Positions 1 through 6,097 of a stretch of 12,956 bases of DNA are shown here, piece after piece; the stretch's first letter is position 1; every line of letters begins with the position of its first letter. Source of the stretch: Acidaminobacter sp964416305 (lineage in GTDB: Bacteria > Bacillota > Clostridia > Peptostreptococcales > Acidaminobacteraceae); assembly GCA_964416305.1 (NCBI GenBank), contig CAYQDM010000049.1, forward strand, positions 1-12,956, written 5' to 3'. The notes beneath the pieces were generated by a model. That model ran no database searches. It was not told where the DNA came from and saw only the letters and a list, made by a program, of their open reading frames with translations. The translations under genes were made by a program, and so were the position numbers.

Positions 1-1480
1 GGGTTGGGTGACCATCGGCAGAGGTTTTGAAGGTACTGTGAATCACGGACAAATCTTTGGTCAGATAAGCCGGAAAATGAGACAGTTTGAACTCCTGCTC
101 CTCGACGTTTGCCTGGTGTACGGCGTGCTCAATCACGTGGCGCAGCTCGCGGACGTTGCCGGGCCAGTCGTGATGGTTGAGGACGTCCAGCATGTCCGGG
201 GTCAGGGTAAGACCCGGCTTGCCATACTCCTCGGACAGCTGCCGGGCAAAATGCGCTGCGAGCAGAGCGATGTCCTCCTTGCGGTCCTTCAGAGTTGGGA
301 TGTGGACGGAGAGGGCGGAAATGCGGTAATAGAAATCCTTTCTCATGAGCTGCTGCTCGATGAGTGCCTGGGGATCCTCATTGCAGGCTGTGATCACCCG
401 GACATTGCACTGGTGATATTGGCTGCCGCCGATCCGCTGGTAGCGCTTTTCCTGGAGGACTCGCAGAAGCTTGGCCTGCATCTCCATGCCCATGGCGTTG
501 ATTTCGTCGAGGAACAGGGTACCGCCCTCCGCGAGCTCGAAGAAGCCTTTTTTGGTCATGCTGCCGGTGAAGGCGCCCTTTTCGGTGCCGAAGAACAGGC
601 TTTCGACCAGGTTTGAAGGCACAGCGCTGCAGTTGACGTCCACGAAGGGTTTGTCCGCCCGGGGACTGAAATTGTGGATGCTCTGGGCGAACATCTCTTT
701 GCCGGTCCCGGTTTCCCCTGTGATCATGACGTTGACGTGGGTCAGCGCGATCTTTTTGGCAAAGCGGATACACTCCGCCATTTTTTCGGATTGGTGGATG
801 ATTTTCTTAAAGGTGTACATGCTCGGGTTCAGCAGGGGCTGCTCGTTTCGGATGAAGGCTTCCAGGTCGAAGGACTGGTTTTTGATTTTGTTGATGACGG
901 AGAGGTCACTTTCGAAGACACAGGCGCCATAGAGTTCGTCCTGGATCATCAGCGGATAACCGGAATTGATGGTCACCAGCTCCTTGTTGTTCTTTGCCCG
1001 GAATCTGTCGCACCGGTTGATAACTGGTTTCTTGGTCCGGAGGACGCTTAGGGTGGTGCTCATTTCCTCGGAAAGCTCGTAGATGTCGAGCAATTGCTTG
1101 CCTCTGAACGCATTGATGTCGTAGCCTTCCAGGGCTTCGCTGGCCGGATTTCCGTGTATCAGGTATCCGTTGCGGTCGAAAATTTGGATCCCCTCGGAGA
1201 CCTTGTCCAGGGACTCTTTGAACAGACTGAGCATCAAGCCGTCCTGGCTCAGGAGAAGCAGTTTGTTCGTTCCTATTAAAGTGAACTGAACCTTGAAGAG
1301 TTTGTTGTTCAGCTCGAGAATGTCGTGGTTTTTTATGTCACCGAAGGCGCTTGAGAGCTTTTCGCTCAGATAGCGTTCACTGCCAAGCGCTTTGAACCAC
1401 TCGGGATCTTCGCCCAAGTACTCGATCGCTATGATTCTGTCGTCGTCACCGTACTGGATCATCAAGTCTGCGATGGCCAT
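1..1480 (-). CDS. Sigma-54-dependent transcriptional activator (PAS-AAA+), 3' end beyond window
   Basis: The minus frame is open from an ATG at 1480-1478 to the left edge (about 493 residues), with an in-frame TAA 18 nt upstream of the ATG. A PAS-like sensor lies at about residues 88-200 and the AAA+ domain at about 225-465. The AAA+ domain has Walker A GETGTGKE (255-262), the sigma-54 contact loop GAFTGS (302-307), Walker B GGTLFLDEI (319-327), an arginine-finger region RKDFYYRI and sensor II WPGNVRELRH. Family members hydrolyse ATP to remodel the sigma-54 RNA polymerase closed complex at -24/-12 promoters. The C-terminal Fis-type HTH expected in this family is past the edge. The loop ends in Ser rather than the usual Ala (GAFTGA), and the preceding motif is FFGTEKG rather than the common LFGHEKG. 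There is no response-regulator receiver domain, so the PAS region probably senses a small ligand; which one is unknown. The ribosome binding site is weak (GGATGTG). Confidence 0.93.
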   Translation of the reverse strand, partial: MAIADLMIQYGDDDRIIAIEYLGEDPEWFKALGSERYLSEKLSSAFGDIKNHDILELNNKLFKVQFTLIGTNKLLLLSQDGLMLSLFKESLDKVSEGIQIFDRNGYLIHGNPASEALEGYDINAFRGKQLLDIYELSEEMSTTLSVLRTKKPVINRCDRFRAKNNKELVTINSGYPLMIQDELYGACVFESDLSVINKIKNQSFDLEAFIRNEQPLLNPSMYTFKKIIHQSEKMAECIRFAKKIALTHVNVMITGETGTGKEMFAQSIHNFSPRADKPFVDVNCSAVPSNLVESLFFGTEKGAFTGSMTKKGFFELAEGGTLFLDEINAMGMEMQAKLLRVLQEKRYQRIGGSQYHQCNVRVITACNEDPQALIEQQLMRKDFYYRISALSVHIPTLKDRKEDIALLAAHFARQLSEEYGKPGLTLTPDMLDVLNHHDWPGNVRELRHVIEHAVHQANVEEQEFKLSHFPAYLTKDLSVIHSTFKTSADGHPT

Positions 1481-1534
1481 GGTATCACATCCGTATTAGT
1501 TTTTTCTTTATGATATCACAAAGGGGCAAATATT

Positions 1535-1671
1535 CAACTTGGGGACAATAGGCCAAAAGCTGCGCGGACAGGTTTCAGTTTGGGGACGCGGACAAATACA
1601 AAATTGGGGACGCGGACAGGTTTTGACTTGGTGCCAGAGCTTGCGAGAACAATTCTCAATATGCAACAAAA
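1535..1671 (+). repeat. 24-nt tandem repeat array plus conserved tail, copy 1
   Basis: Three units share the core GGGGACGCGGAC: a split unit (1535-1546 plus 1564-1575, interrupted by 17 nt), a unit at 1576-1599 and a unit at 1600-1623. A tail at 1624-1671 begins GGTGCCAGAGCTTGCGAG after six variable bases and ends GCAACAAAA. The same order of units and tail recurs at 12692-12810, and one unit recurs at 4594-4617. Inside the tail, GAGAA-CAA-TTCTC forms a small dyad nested within TTGC...GCAA. No coding function is evident. Multiple short repeats next to a defined end resemble transposase-binding ends of insertion sequences, for example the IS21 type, but no transposase gene is present here. Confidence 0.8.
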
Positions 1672-1724
1672 ACCATCGTCAAAGTCTTTAAGCTTTTAGG
1701 GCTTCAAGACTTTGCTGATGGTTT
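1670..1724 (-). terminator. Long-stem hairpin downstream of the pirin gene
   Basis: Arms at 1670-1693 and 1701-1724 pair over 24 bp with about three mismatches around a 7-nt loop. Read on the minus strand it lies 14 nt past the pirin stop codon and is followed by TTTTTGTTGC, as expected of an intrinsic terminator. The stem is longer than usual, and its left arm starts exactly where the repeat tail ends (GCAACAAAA), so it may belong to the inserted element. Confidence 0.65.
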
Positions 1725-1737
1725 CACGAAAAGCATT

Positions 1738-2616
1738 CTAGAAATCAAACGTCCCAAACTTCCCATTATTAAAGTCTTCGTTAGCCTGTCTGAGCTCTTC
1801 TCTGGTATTCATAACAAACGGTCCGCCCGCGGCAATAGGTTCATCAATAGGTTCACCGCTAAGGACGAAAATCTTGACGTCATCACTGGCTGCTTCGATC
1901 ACGACCCCGCCCTCTTCGTTCTTGAAGAGCACGAAATCCTTTTCCTTACCTGCTTCCCCGTTGACTTTAACTTCCCCGCTGAGGATCAGCATGCCCAAGT
2001 TGAAATTGGCAGGCTCGATCAACGTGACGGTGCCGCCTCGCTTCAACTCAATGGTGTAGATATTCATTGGAGTAAAGGTCTTTGCCGGGCCTTTTACCCC
2101 ATCGAATTCACCAGCGACAATGGTGATGCTCCCCTTTTCATCCGGCAGGCTGACCTTCCCCATTTGTTCCTTGGTGATGGCCTGATAGCCTGGTTCAGCA
2201 AATTTGTCTTTCGCCGGGAGGTTCACCCACAGCTGGATCATGTGGAAGACGCCGCCAACCCTGCTGAATTCCTTTTCATGGTATTCTTTGTGCATGATGC
2301 CTGCGGCAGCGGTCATCCACTGGACATCCCCCGGGTAAATAATCCCATGGTTGCCCTGATTGTCATGGTGCTCTACGGCGCCCTCAAAGGCAAAGGTGAC
2401 GGTTTCGAAGCCACGGTGGGGATGCTGGCCAACGCCTTTTGGAGTCAGGCTCGGCTTAATTTCCCGAGGCGCATTGTAGTCCAGCAAAATGAACGGGGTA
2501 AACCGCTCCAGCAAGTTCTGTCCAGACGGGAAGTAATTGTTGACGTAAAATCCATTGCCCACCCAATGTGGGCGCGGACCGGTGAAGATTAATTCTATGG
2601 GTCTTATTTGGGGCAC
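1738..2616 (-). CDS. Pirin-family cupin protein
   Basis: Two-domain cupin of about 292 residues, the usual length for pirins. The N-terminal cupin has the metal-binding signature HPHRGFETVTF and later AAAGIMHKEYHE. Counted from the upstream GTG at 2625, the predicted Fe ligands are H68, H70, H112 and E114, all present. Bacterial pirins are cytosolic; some have quercetin 2,3-dioxygenase activity and others act as redox-responsive regulators or bind metabolic enzymes, so the substrate cannot be assigned from sequence. The frame is open to GTG 2625, but that GTG overlaps the Shine-Dalgarno AAGGAG (2625-2630). The GTG at 2616, 8 nt downstream of it, is the better start. The gene ends in TAG at a long hairpin and appears monocistronic; it is separated by about 150 nt from the gene upstream. 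Confidence 0.93.
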   Translation of the reverse strand: MPQIRPIELIFTGPRPHWVGNGFYVNNYFPSGQNLLERFTPFILLDYNAPREIKPSLTPKGVGQHPHRGFETVTFAFEGAVEHHDNQGNHGIIYPGDVQWMTAAAGIMHKEYHEKEFSRVGGVFHMIQLWVNLPAKDKFAEPGYQAITKEQMGKVSLPDEKGSITIVAGEFDGVKGPAKTFTPMNIYTIELKRGGTVTLIEPANFNLGMLILSGEVKVNGEAGKEKDFVLFKNEEGGVVIEAASDDVKIFVLSGEPIDEPIAAGGPFVMNTREELRQANEDFNNGKFGTFDF

Positions 2617-2624
2617 AGAGATCA

Positions 2625-2630
2625 CTCCTT
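2625..2630 (-). promoter_or_regulatory. Ribosome binding site of the pirin gene
   Basis: AAGGAG on the minus strand. It ends 8 nt before GTG 2616 and overlaps the upstream GTG 2625, which makes 2616 the likely start. Confidence 0.7.
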
Positions 2631-2767
2631 ACTGTAATTCGATGTTTGGAAGCGGTTGTCTGGCAACTCTTTCACACTAATATCCAAATTCTACAATTGG
2701 ACTTGGTTAATTTTATACCCAGTTGCAGGAAGGGTTACCATCAGTAAAAGATGCTTTAATGCTGTCT

Positions 2768-3649
2768 TTATTTTAGAAACCACAGCGTTCCGCCTCGAAG
2801 TGCTTCGGCGCTTATCTTTCCAGCGTTTGACTGTTCTTGAAGGATGGTTTCCATCTCAGACATTTCTGTTTCATAGATCTCAGCGAACTCACGCGTGGTT
2901 AGTGGACCATAAGAGGTCAATAGCGTTTCAACAGATTTTGGCGCGCGCTTCTGAATCTCAGGCGACAACAGTTTCAGCGCTTTTTCATAGGAACGCATGG
3001 TCTTGTAGCCGTTCAGCAGATAGGCCAGAGGCGTCTCCGCAGCCTCTGCCGACGCTGACGCTTCCAGCGCTGCCGTATTTTCAGTGTAGAACAACATTGA
3101 AGGAAAACCTGTGACGCCATAAGTCCGGCATAGGTCCAAATCGTCCTGAAAGGCTTGTTGTGCCTTCGGGCTGTTCAAATCATTCTTAAATTGTACCAGA
3201 TCCATACCCTCAACGTCCTTGACAAGCTCCAGCAAAACCTCTTCATGTGAAACAATCTTGCGTTCCGTAAGCGCCGCGCGCCTGATTCTGCGAAGGAACT
3301 GTTCGCCAATTTCCTTTCCCTGAAAACCGGCGGCTTTTGCGGCGACGTTGGCTGGCCATGTTGAAAAGTGCGGATAATTTTCAATCTCCAGCCACAGGTT
3401 CTCATCAATGGGCTGCCCGCTGCGCTCTGATACCATACGCCAATGCGGCAAAACCGCTGACGCTGTGCTGATGTGGTTGTGTCCGTCCGAGAACGTGGAC
3501 ATATCCTTGACCAGACCACCCATGACATGCTGGATCTCAATCTGGTCACCGTAATGTTCTTTTAGAGTAAACAACATCGGATCCGTAGCCCAGCACCATG
3601 AGCAGTAGGGATCTGTGAAGTATAATATTTTAACTTTTGGATTATTCAT
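2768..3649 (-). CDS. DsbA-family (SpxH/YjbH-like) dithiol protein with C-terminal winged-helix-like tail
   Basis: 293 residues with no signal peptide, so predicted cytosolic. The thioredoxin-like N-terminus carries DPYCSWCWA with the redox pair C16-x-x-C19, and the cis-proline loop is VTGFPSM (P183), preceded by a mostly helical insertion. This layout matches the cytosolic DsbA/FrnE superfamily, closest by eye to the SpxH/YjbH-type proteins, which in bacilli deliver Spx to ClpXP. Residues about 238-293 (from KSVETLLTSYG to GGTLWFLK) look like a small winged helix: LTTREFAEIY resembles a helix-turn-helix, followed by a hairpin-like GGTLWF. The region at about 190-207 is an Ala/Glu/Ser-rich low-complexity loop. 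The ATG has a good ribosome binding site (AAGGAG, 9 nt). It lies 104 nt after the methyltransferase gene on the same strand and is probably co-transcribed with it. An adapter role is inference; a general thiol oxidoreductase is equally possible. Confidence 0.85.
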   Translation of the reverse strand: MNNPKVKILYFTDPYCSWCWATDPMLFTLKEHYGDQIEIQHVMGGLVKDMSTFSDGHNHISTASAVLPHWRMVSERSGQPIDENLWLEIENYPHFSTWPANVAAKAAGFQGKEIGEQFLRRIRRAALTERKIVSHEEVLLELVKDVEGMDLVQFKNDLNSPKAQQAFQDDLDLCRTYGVTGFPSMLFYTENTAALEASASAEAAETPLAYLLNGYKTMRSYEKALKLLSPEIQKRAPKSVETLLTSYGPLTTREFAEIYETEMSEMETILQEQSNAGKISAEALRGGTLWFLK

Positions 3650-3753
3650 TAGTTCTCTCTCCTTGTTTGGCAGACTGGCCCAGTGGGGTTCAAGCAGCTG
3701 CGTGTTTTTCTTCAGTGATAAGTTTGCCGATGGTCACTCATCCCCACAATCCT

Positions 3754-4356
3754 CTAATCGCAAAGTCCCGTAGTGATGTCGCACATTGGCGCCGGTTCGT
3801 CTTGCCAGAGAATCACGCCTTTGGGCAGTTGAGGGATATTTTCTTCTTTTATTTTTTGTTCATCAGTTCTGGCAGTCATAACTATGCTCTCCTCTTCATT
3901 TTCAGTATTCTCAATAGTTATCTCAACATAGCCCGCATGAGTCAGCATGTATTGGGCAATTGAGGCCTCAATCTTGCCAGGTGCTGTGACAAAGATTTTT
4001 CCACCTGTCACGAGCCATCCAACACTTCTATTTAGGATGCGCTGCCATTGATCAGGTTGAACCGAAAGATCAGGGCGTCTGAATAACAAGACGTCGTAGG
4101 AGGCCTCATTTTCAGGATCGAATCGCAAGGCATCCATACAGATAAAGTTATTGTCCGGAAACCTGGATCGAGCTAATTCAGTTGAGCCTTCGTCCTGATC
4201 AATGCCGGTGAATTCAATGCCTGCTTTGTTAAGCGCTTCGCCTTCAAAACAGACACTGCAGCCGACATCCAGAAGCCTTAGTGGTCTTTTGGGGGGCAAT
4301 TGGTCGATGAGCCATTGAAAGCCCATGTGATTTTTAGAGTGTCGCGTCAATGACAA
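3754..4356 (-). CDS. Class I SAM-dependent methyltransferase-like protein with divergent motif I
   Basis: About 200 residues with a Rossmann-type pattern: motif I LRLLDVGCSVCFEGEAL (about 27-43), motif II with an acidic residue FTGIDQDEG (about 49-57), CMDALRF as the motif III region, and a late strand GGKIFVTAPG. The fold is recognisable, but the glycine-rich loop is odd: families normally have DVGCGxG, and here it is DVGCSVC, so S-adenosylmethionine binding is not assured. The C-terminus ends MCDITTGLCD, with two cysteines near the end. The substrate is unknown. Translation may begin at TTG 4356 (AAGG 7 nt upstream) or TTG 4350 (AGGGG 7 nt upstream); ATG 4326 lacks a ribosome binding site. 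It is the first gene of a likely two-gene unit with the DsbA-like gene, downstream of an AT-rich region carrying two identical palindromes. Confidence 0.75.
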   Translation of the reverse strand: MSLTRHSKNHMGFQWLIDQLPPKRPLRLLDVGCSVCFEGEALNKAGIEFTGIDQDEGSTELARSRFPDNNFICMDALRFDPENEASYDVLLFRRPDLSVQPDQWQRILNRSVGWLVTGGKIFVTAPGKIEASIAQYMLTHAGYVEITIENTENEEESIVMTARTDEQKIKEENIPQLPKGVILWQDEPAPMCDITTGLCD

Positions 4357-4432
4357 TCCCCTGCCTTATCAAGGTGTGAATGGTTGTTTCTTGTGTGATG
4401 TATTGTAAAATAGAATTGAGTTTCATATTACA

Positions 4433-4563
4433 ACTAATTAGTAATATATGCGCAAAAAAATTTCTCTTGTTTCTAGCAGGCCACGTGAATACTATTATAA
4501 GATTACCTATATCCTATTAAATTCTTTGTTACGTCATTTTATGTTATTTTATCACTAATTAGT
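4433..4563. promoter_or_regulatory. Pair of ACTAATTAGT palindromes, candidate operators
   Basis: The perfect 10-bp palindrome ACTAATTAGT occurs at 4433-4442 and 4554-4563, with centres 121 bp apart, in the AT-rich DNA upstream of the methyltransferase/DsbA-like unit. Similar short dyads are bound by MarR-type dimers. The flanks do not extend the symmetry. No regulator gene is adjacent, so a binding role is inference, and AT-rich DNA yields such dyads by chance more easily than average DNA. Confidence 0.35.
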
Positions 4564-4593
4564 ATTACATTCAATAGCTTAATTAACTTCTCA

Positions 4594-4617
4594 AATTAGG
4601 GGGACGCGGACGATAAA
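4594..4617 (+). repeat. Single 24-nt repeat unit
   Basis: One unit containing GGGGGACGCGGAC, matching the core of the arrays at 1535-1623 and 12692-12763 and in the same orientation. The conserved tail is absent, so this is either a fragment or an isolated unit. Confidence 0.6.
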
Positions 4618-4826
4618 ATTTTGGTCTATCAAGTCCCCTGTTTTTGCGCTGACCTACACCCTGTTGGGATGTGACTAACCTTTATTTCTCCTGATGTAAT
4701 ATAGTCCAACTATTTAAACTACCTATGTCAGAATTTACGGGCAGGCATGGTCGAGTCATAGAGGACGTGCAAATACATTATATTTTACATGATTGTCATC
4801 AGTTATCAATTTGAAAACAAAATAAA

Positions 4827-4847
4827 GCCAGCACATTATGCACTGGC
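4827..4847 (-). terminator. Intrinsic terminator of the carrier/amidohydrolase operon
   Basis: On the minus strand the stem GCCAGTGCA-TAA-TGTGCTGGC pairs over 9 bp with two G·U pairs and is followed by TTTATTTTG. It lies 38 nt past the amidohydrolase stop codon, as expected for the end of the operon. Confidence 0.8.
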
Positions 4848-4885
4848 CTTTTGAATCACGTTGGCAATAATTACGGCTTATTTCT

Positions 4886-6067
4886 TCAATTTTTGCATTG
4901 AGCCATCTTGGCTTTTGTAGCCTTAAATTCATTTTTTATGTCATCCACCATTTGAGGTGTATGAATCAAATCATAAACAGTCCCTGCCAGAATTTTGGTT
5001 GCTGAAATGATAGCTTGGTGACCACGTTCAGACTTACCATTCTCAACGAACTCTATAGAATGTGAAGATGCGTCTTCGTCTACAAAAGCTACCCTAATAC
5101 AAGCACCAGGCAGGCTATAGGTCACATTTCCAAAGTCTGTTGAACCCGTTTTTTCTCTGGAAGGTTTTCGCGTTGGTGCGTCAATTAGCTCAGCATTTCT
5201 CATTAAAAGGTCATTGAGTTTATGGACGGGAACCTTGCTTTCAAGACGTTTTTCAGTCTCAATTTTATATTCAGTCTCCGTCATTAATGAAGCGCCCTTT
5301 ACAATGTTTTCAAACCGCTCAACGACATGATCAAGATAAGCTGAATTATAGGATCTTAAACTAAACGATCCTTCCGCATATTCAGGCACAACATTATTGG
5401 GTCCGCCTGCATTTGTTACTGTATAATGCATTCTTGTGTCCTCTTTGACATGTTCTCTCAGAAACTCAACTGCCTGAAAGGTTAACAAGAGTGCATCGAA
5501 GGCACTGCGACCCATTTCCGGCTTTAAAGCTGCATGCGCGCTTTTTCCTTTGAAAGACACTTTTAAACTCACTGCTGCTAATGACTTGATATCTGTCTGT
5601 GTAGCCGGGCCGCCGTGCATCATGAGTGCTAAATCAATGTCTTTAAAACTCTCTTCTTTAAGCATAATGATTTTGCCGCCGCCCCCTTCTTCAGCAGGGG
5701 TACCATACACGACTAATTTATAAGGTTTATCTTGAATAAGTTCCTTAATGGCCGCTGCCGCACCAATAATGCTGGGACCTTGCATATGATGGCCACACGC
5801 GTGACCCAATCCCTCCAAGGCATCATATTCACACAACAAACCAATTGAAGGACCACCCACACCATTCTCATATACAGCTTTAAATGCTGTCGGCAGCGAA
5901 CCTAGCCCGAGTTCAATTTTAAAACCTCTTTCTTCAAGAAAGTGAGTTAGTTTTTTTGATGCCAATTCTTCTTGAAATGCAATTTCCGGATGATCAAAAA
6001 TGTAATCAGCGATCTGCACTAACTCTTCTTGCTGCTGATCAATTCTTGAAAAAAGCAACTCCTTCAT
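4886..6067 (-). CDS. M20-family amidohydrolase/peptidase (M20D, AbgB/HipO-like)
   Basis: 393-residue zinc-type metallohydrolase with no signal peptide, so cytosolic. From the chosen start, the metal-site motifs are HACGHH (C91, H93), TPAEEGGGG (E126/E127), MMHGG (H151), the lid-domain GKSAHAA (H178) and a late SSHSIEF (H336). The segment TVTNAGGPNNVVPEYAEG is typical of the AbgB and aminoacylase branch. Family members hydrolyse N-acyl amino acids, IAA-amino acids, p-aminobenzoyl-glutamate or dipeptides; the exact substrate cannot be read here. The frame opens at ATG 6079, but that ATG overlaps the Shine-Dalgarno GGAGG (6073-6077), so ATG 6067 is the likely start. It is the second gene of an operon, 30 nt after the YfcC-type carrier, and its presumed role is to hydrolyse what that carrier imports. 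Confidence 0.93.
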   Translation of the reverse strand: MKELLFSRIDQQQEELVQIADYIFDHPEIAFQEELASKKLTHFLEERGFKIELGLGSLPTAFKAVYENGVGGPSIGLLCEYDALEGLGHACGHHMQGPSIIGAAAAIKELIQDKPYKLVVYGTPAEEGGGGKIIMLKEESFKDIDLALMMHGGPATQTDIKSLAAVSLKVSFKGKSAHAALKPEMGRSAFDALLLTFQAVEFLREHVKEDTRMHYTVTNAGGPNNVVPEYAEGSFSLRSYNSAYLDHVVERFENIVKGASLMTETEYKIETEKRLESKVPVHKLNDLLMRNAELIDAPTRKPSREKTGSTDFGNVTYSLPGACIRVAFVDEDASSHSIEFVENGKSERGHQAIISATKILAGTVYDLIHTPQMVDDIKNEFKATKAKMAQCKN

Positions 6068-6072
6068 GATTA

Positions 6073-6077
6073 CCTCC
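6073..6077 (-). promoter_or_regulatory. Ribosome binding site of the amidohydrolase gene
   Basis: GGAGG lies 5 nt before ATG 6067 and inside the alternative start region at 6079. The arrangement GGAGGTAATCATG is nearly identical to that of the carrier gene (GGAGGTTATTATG). Confidence 0.75.
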
Positions 6078-6097
6078 ATCTTAACGTTTTTGATGCT

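Larger units (their letters stand above)
4357..4885. other. Gene-free AT-rich intergenic region
   Basis: This 529-nt stretch separates the methyltransferase promoter side from the end of the amidohydrolase gene. It holds two ACTAATTAGT palindromes, a single 24-nt repeat unit at 4594-4617 and a terminator at 4827-4847. Short frames around 4610-4680 stop quickly and match no protein I recognise. The repeat unit partly pairs with GTCCCC at 4633-4638, which is followed by a short T-run. Nothing coding can be supported. Confidence 0.7.

Noticed and set aside
8..1051. Long open frames on the plus strand at the left edge
   Set aside because: They are complements of the GC-rich sigma-54 activator gene, whose minus-strand frame shows clear AAA+ motifs.
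1535..1623. CRISPR array
   Set aside because: The 24-nt units are directly adjacent without unique spacers, and no cas gene is present.
1628..1645. TTGGTGCCAGAGCTTGC resembles a sigma-54 -24/-12 promoter, next to a sigma-54 activator gene
   Set aside because: The spacing between GG and GC is 11 nt, not the strict 10; the second copy has the same spacing; and nothing downstream on the plus strand is a gene.
2164..3114. Plus-strand frames of about 140-150 codons across the pirin and DsbA-like genes
   Set aside because: They lie opposite genes with recognised domains and show no domain of their own.
4610..4680. Possible transposase remnant frames near the single repeat unit
   Set aside because: The peptides are about 20 residues and match no family I can name; too short to support a pseudogene.
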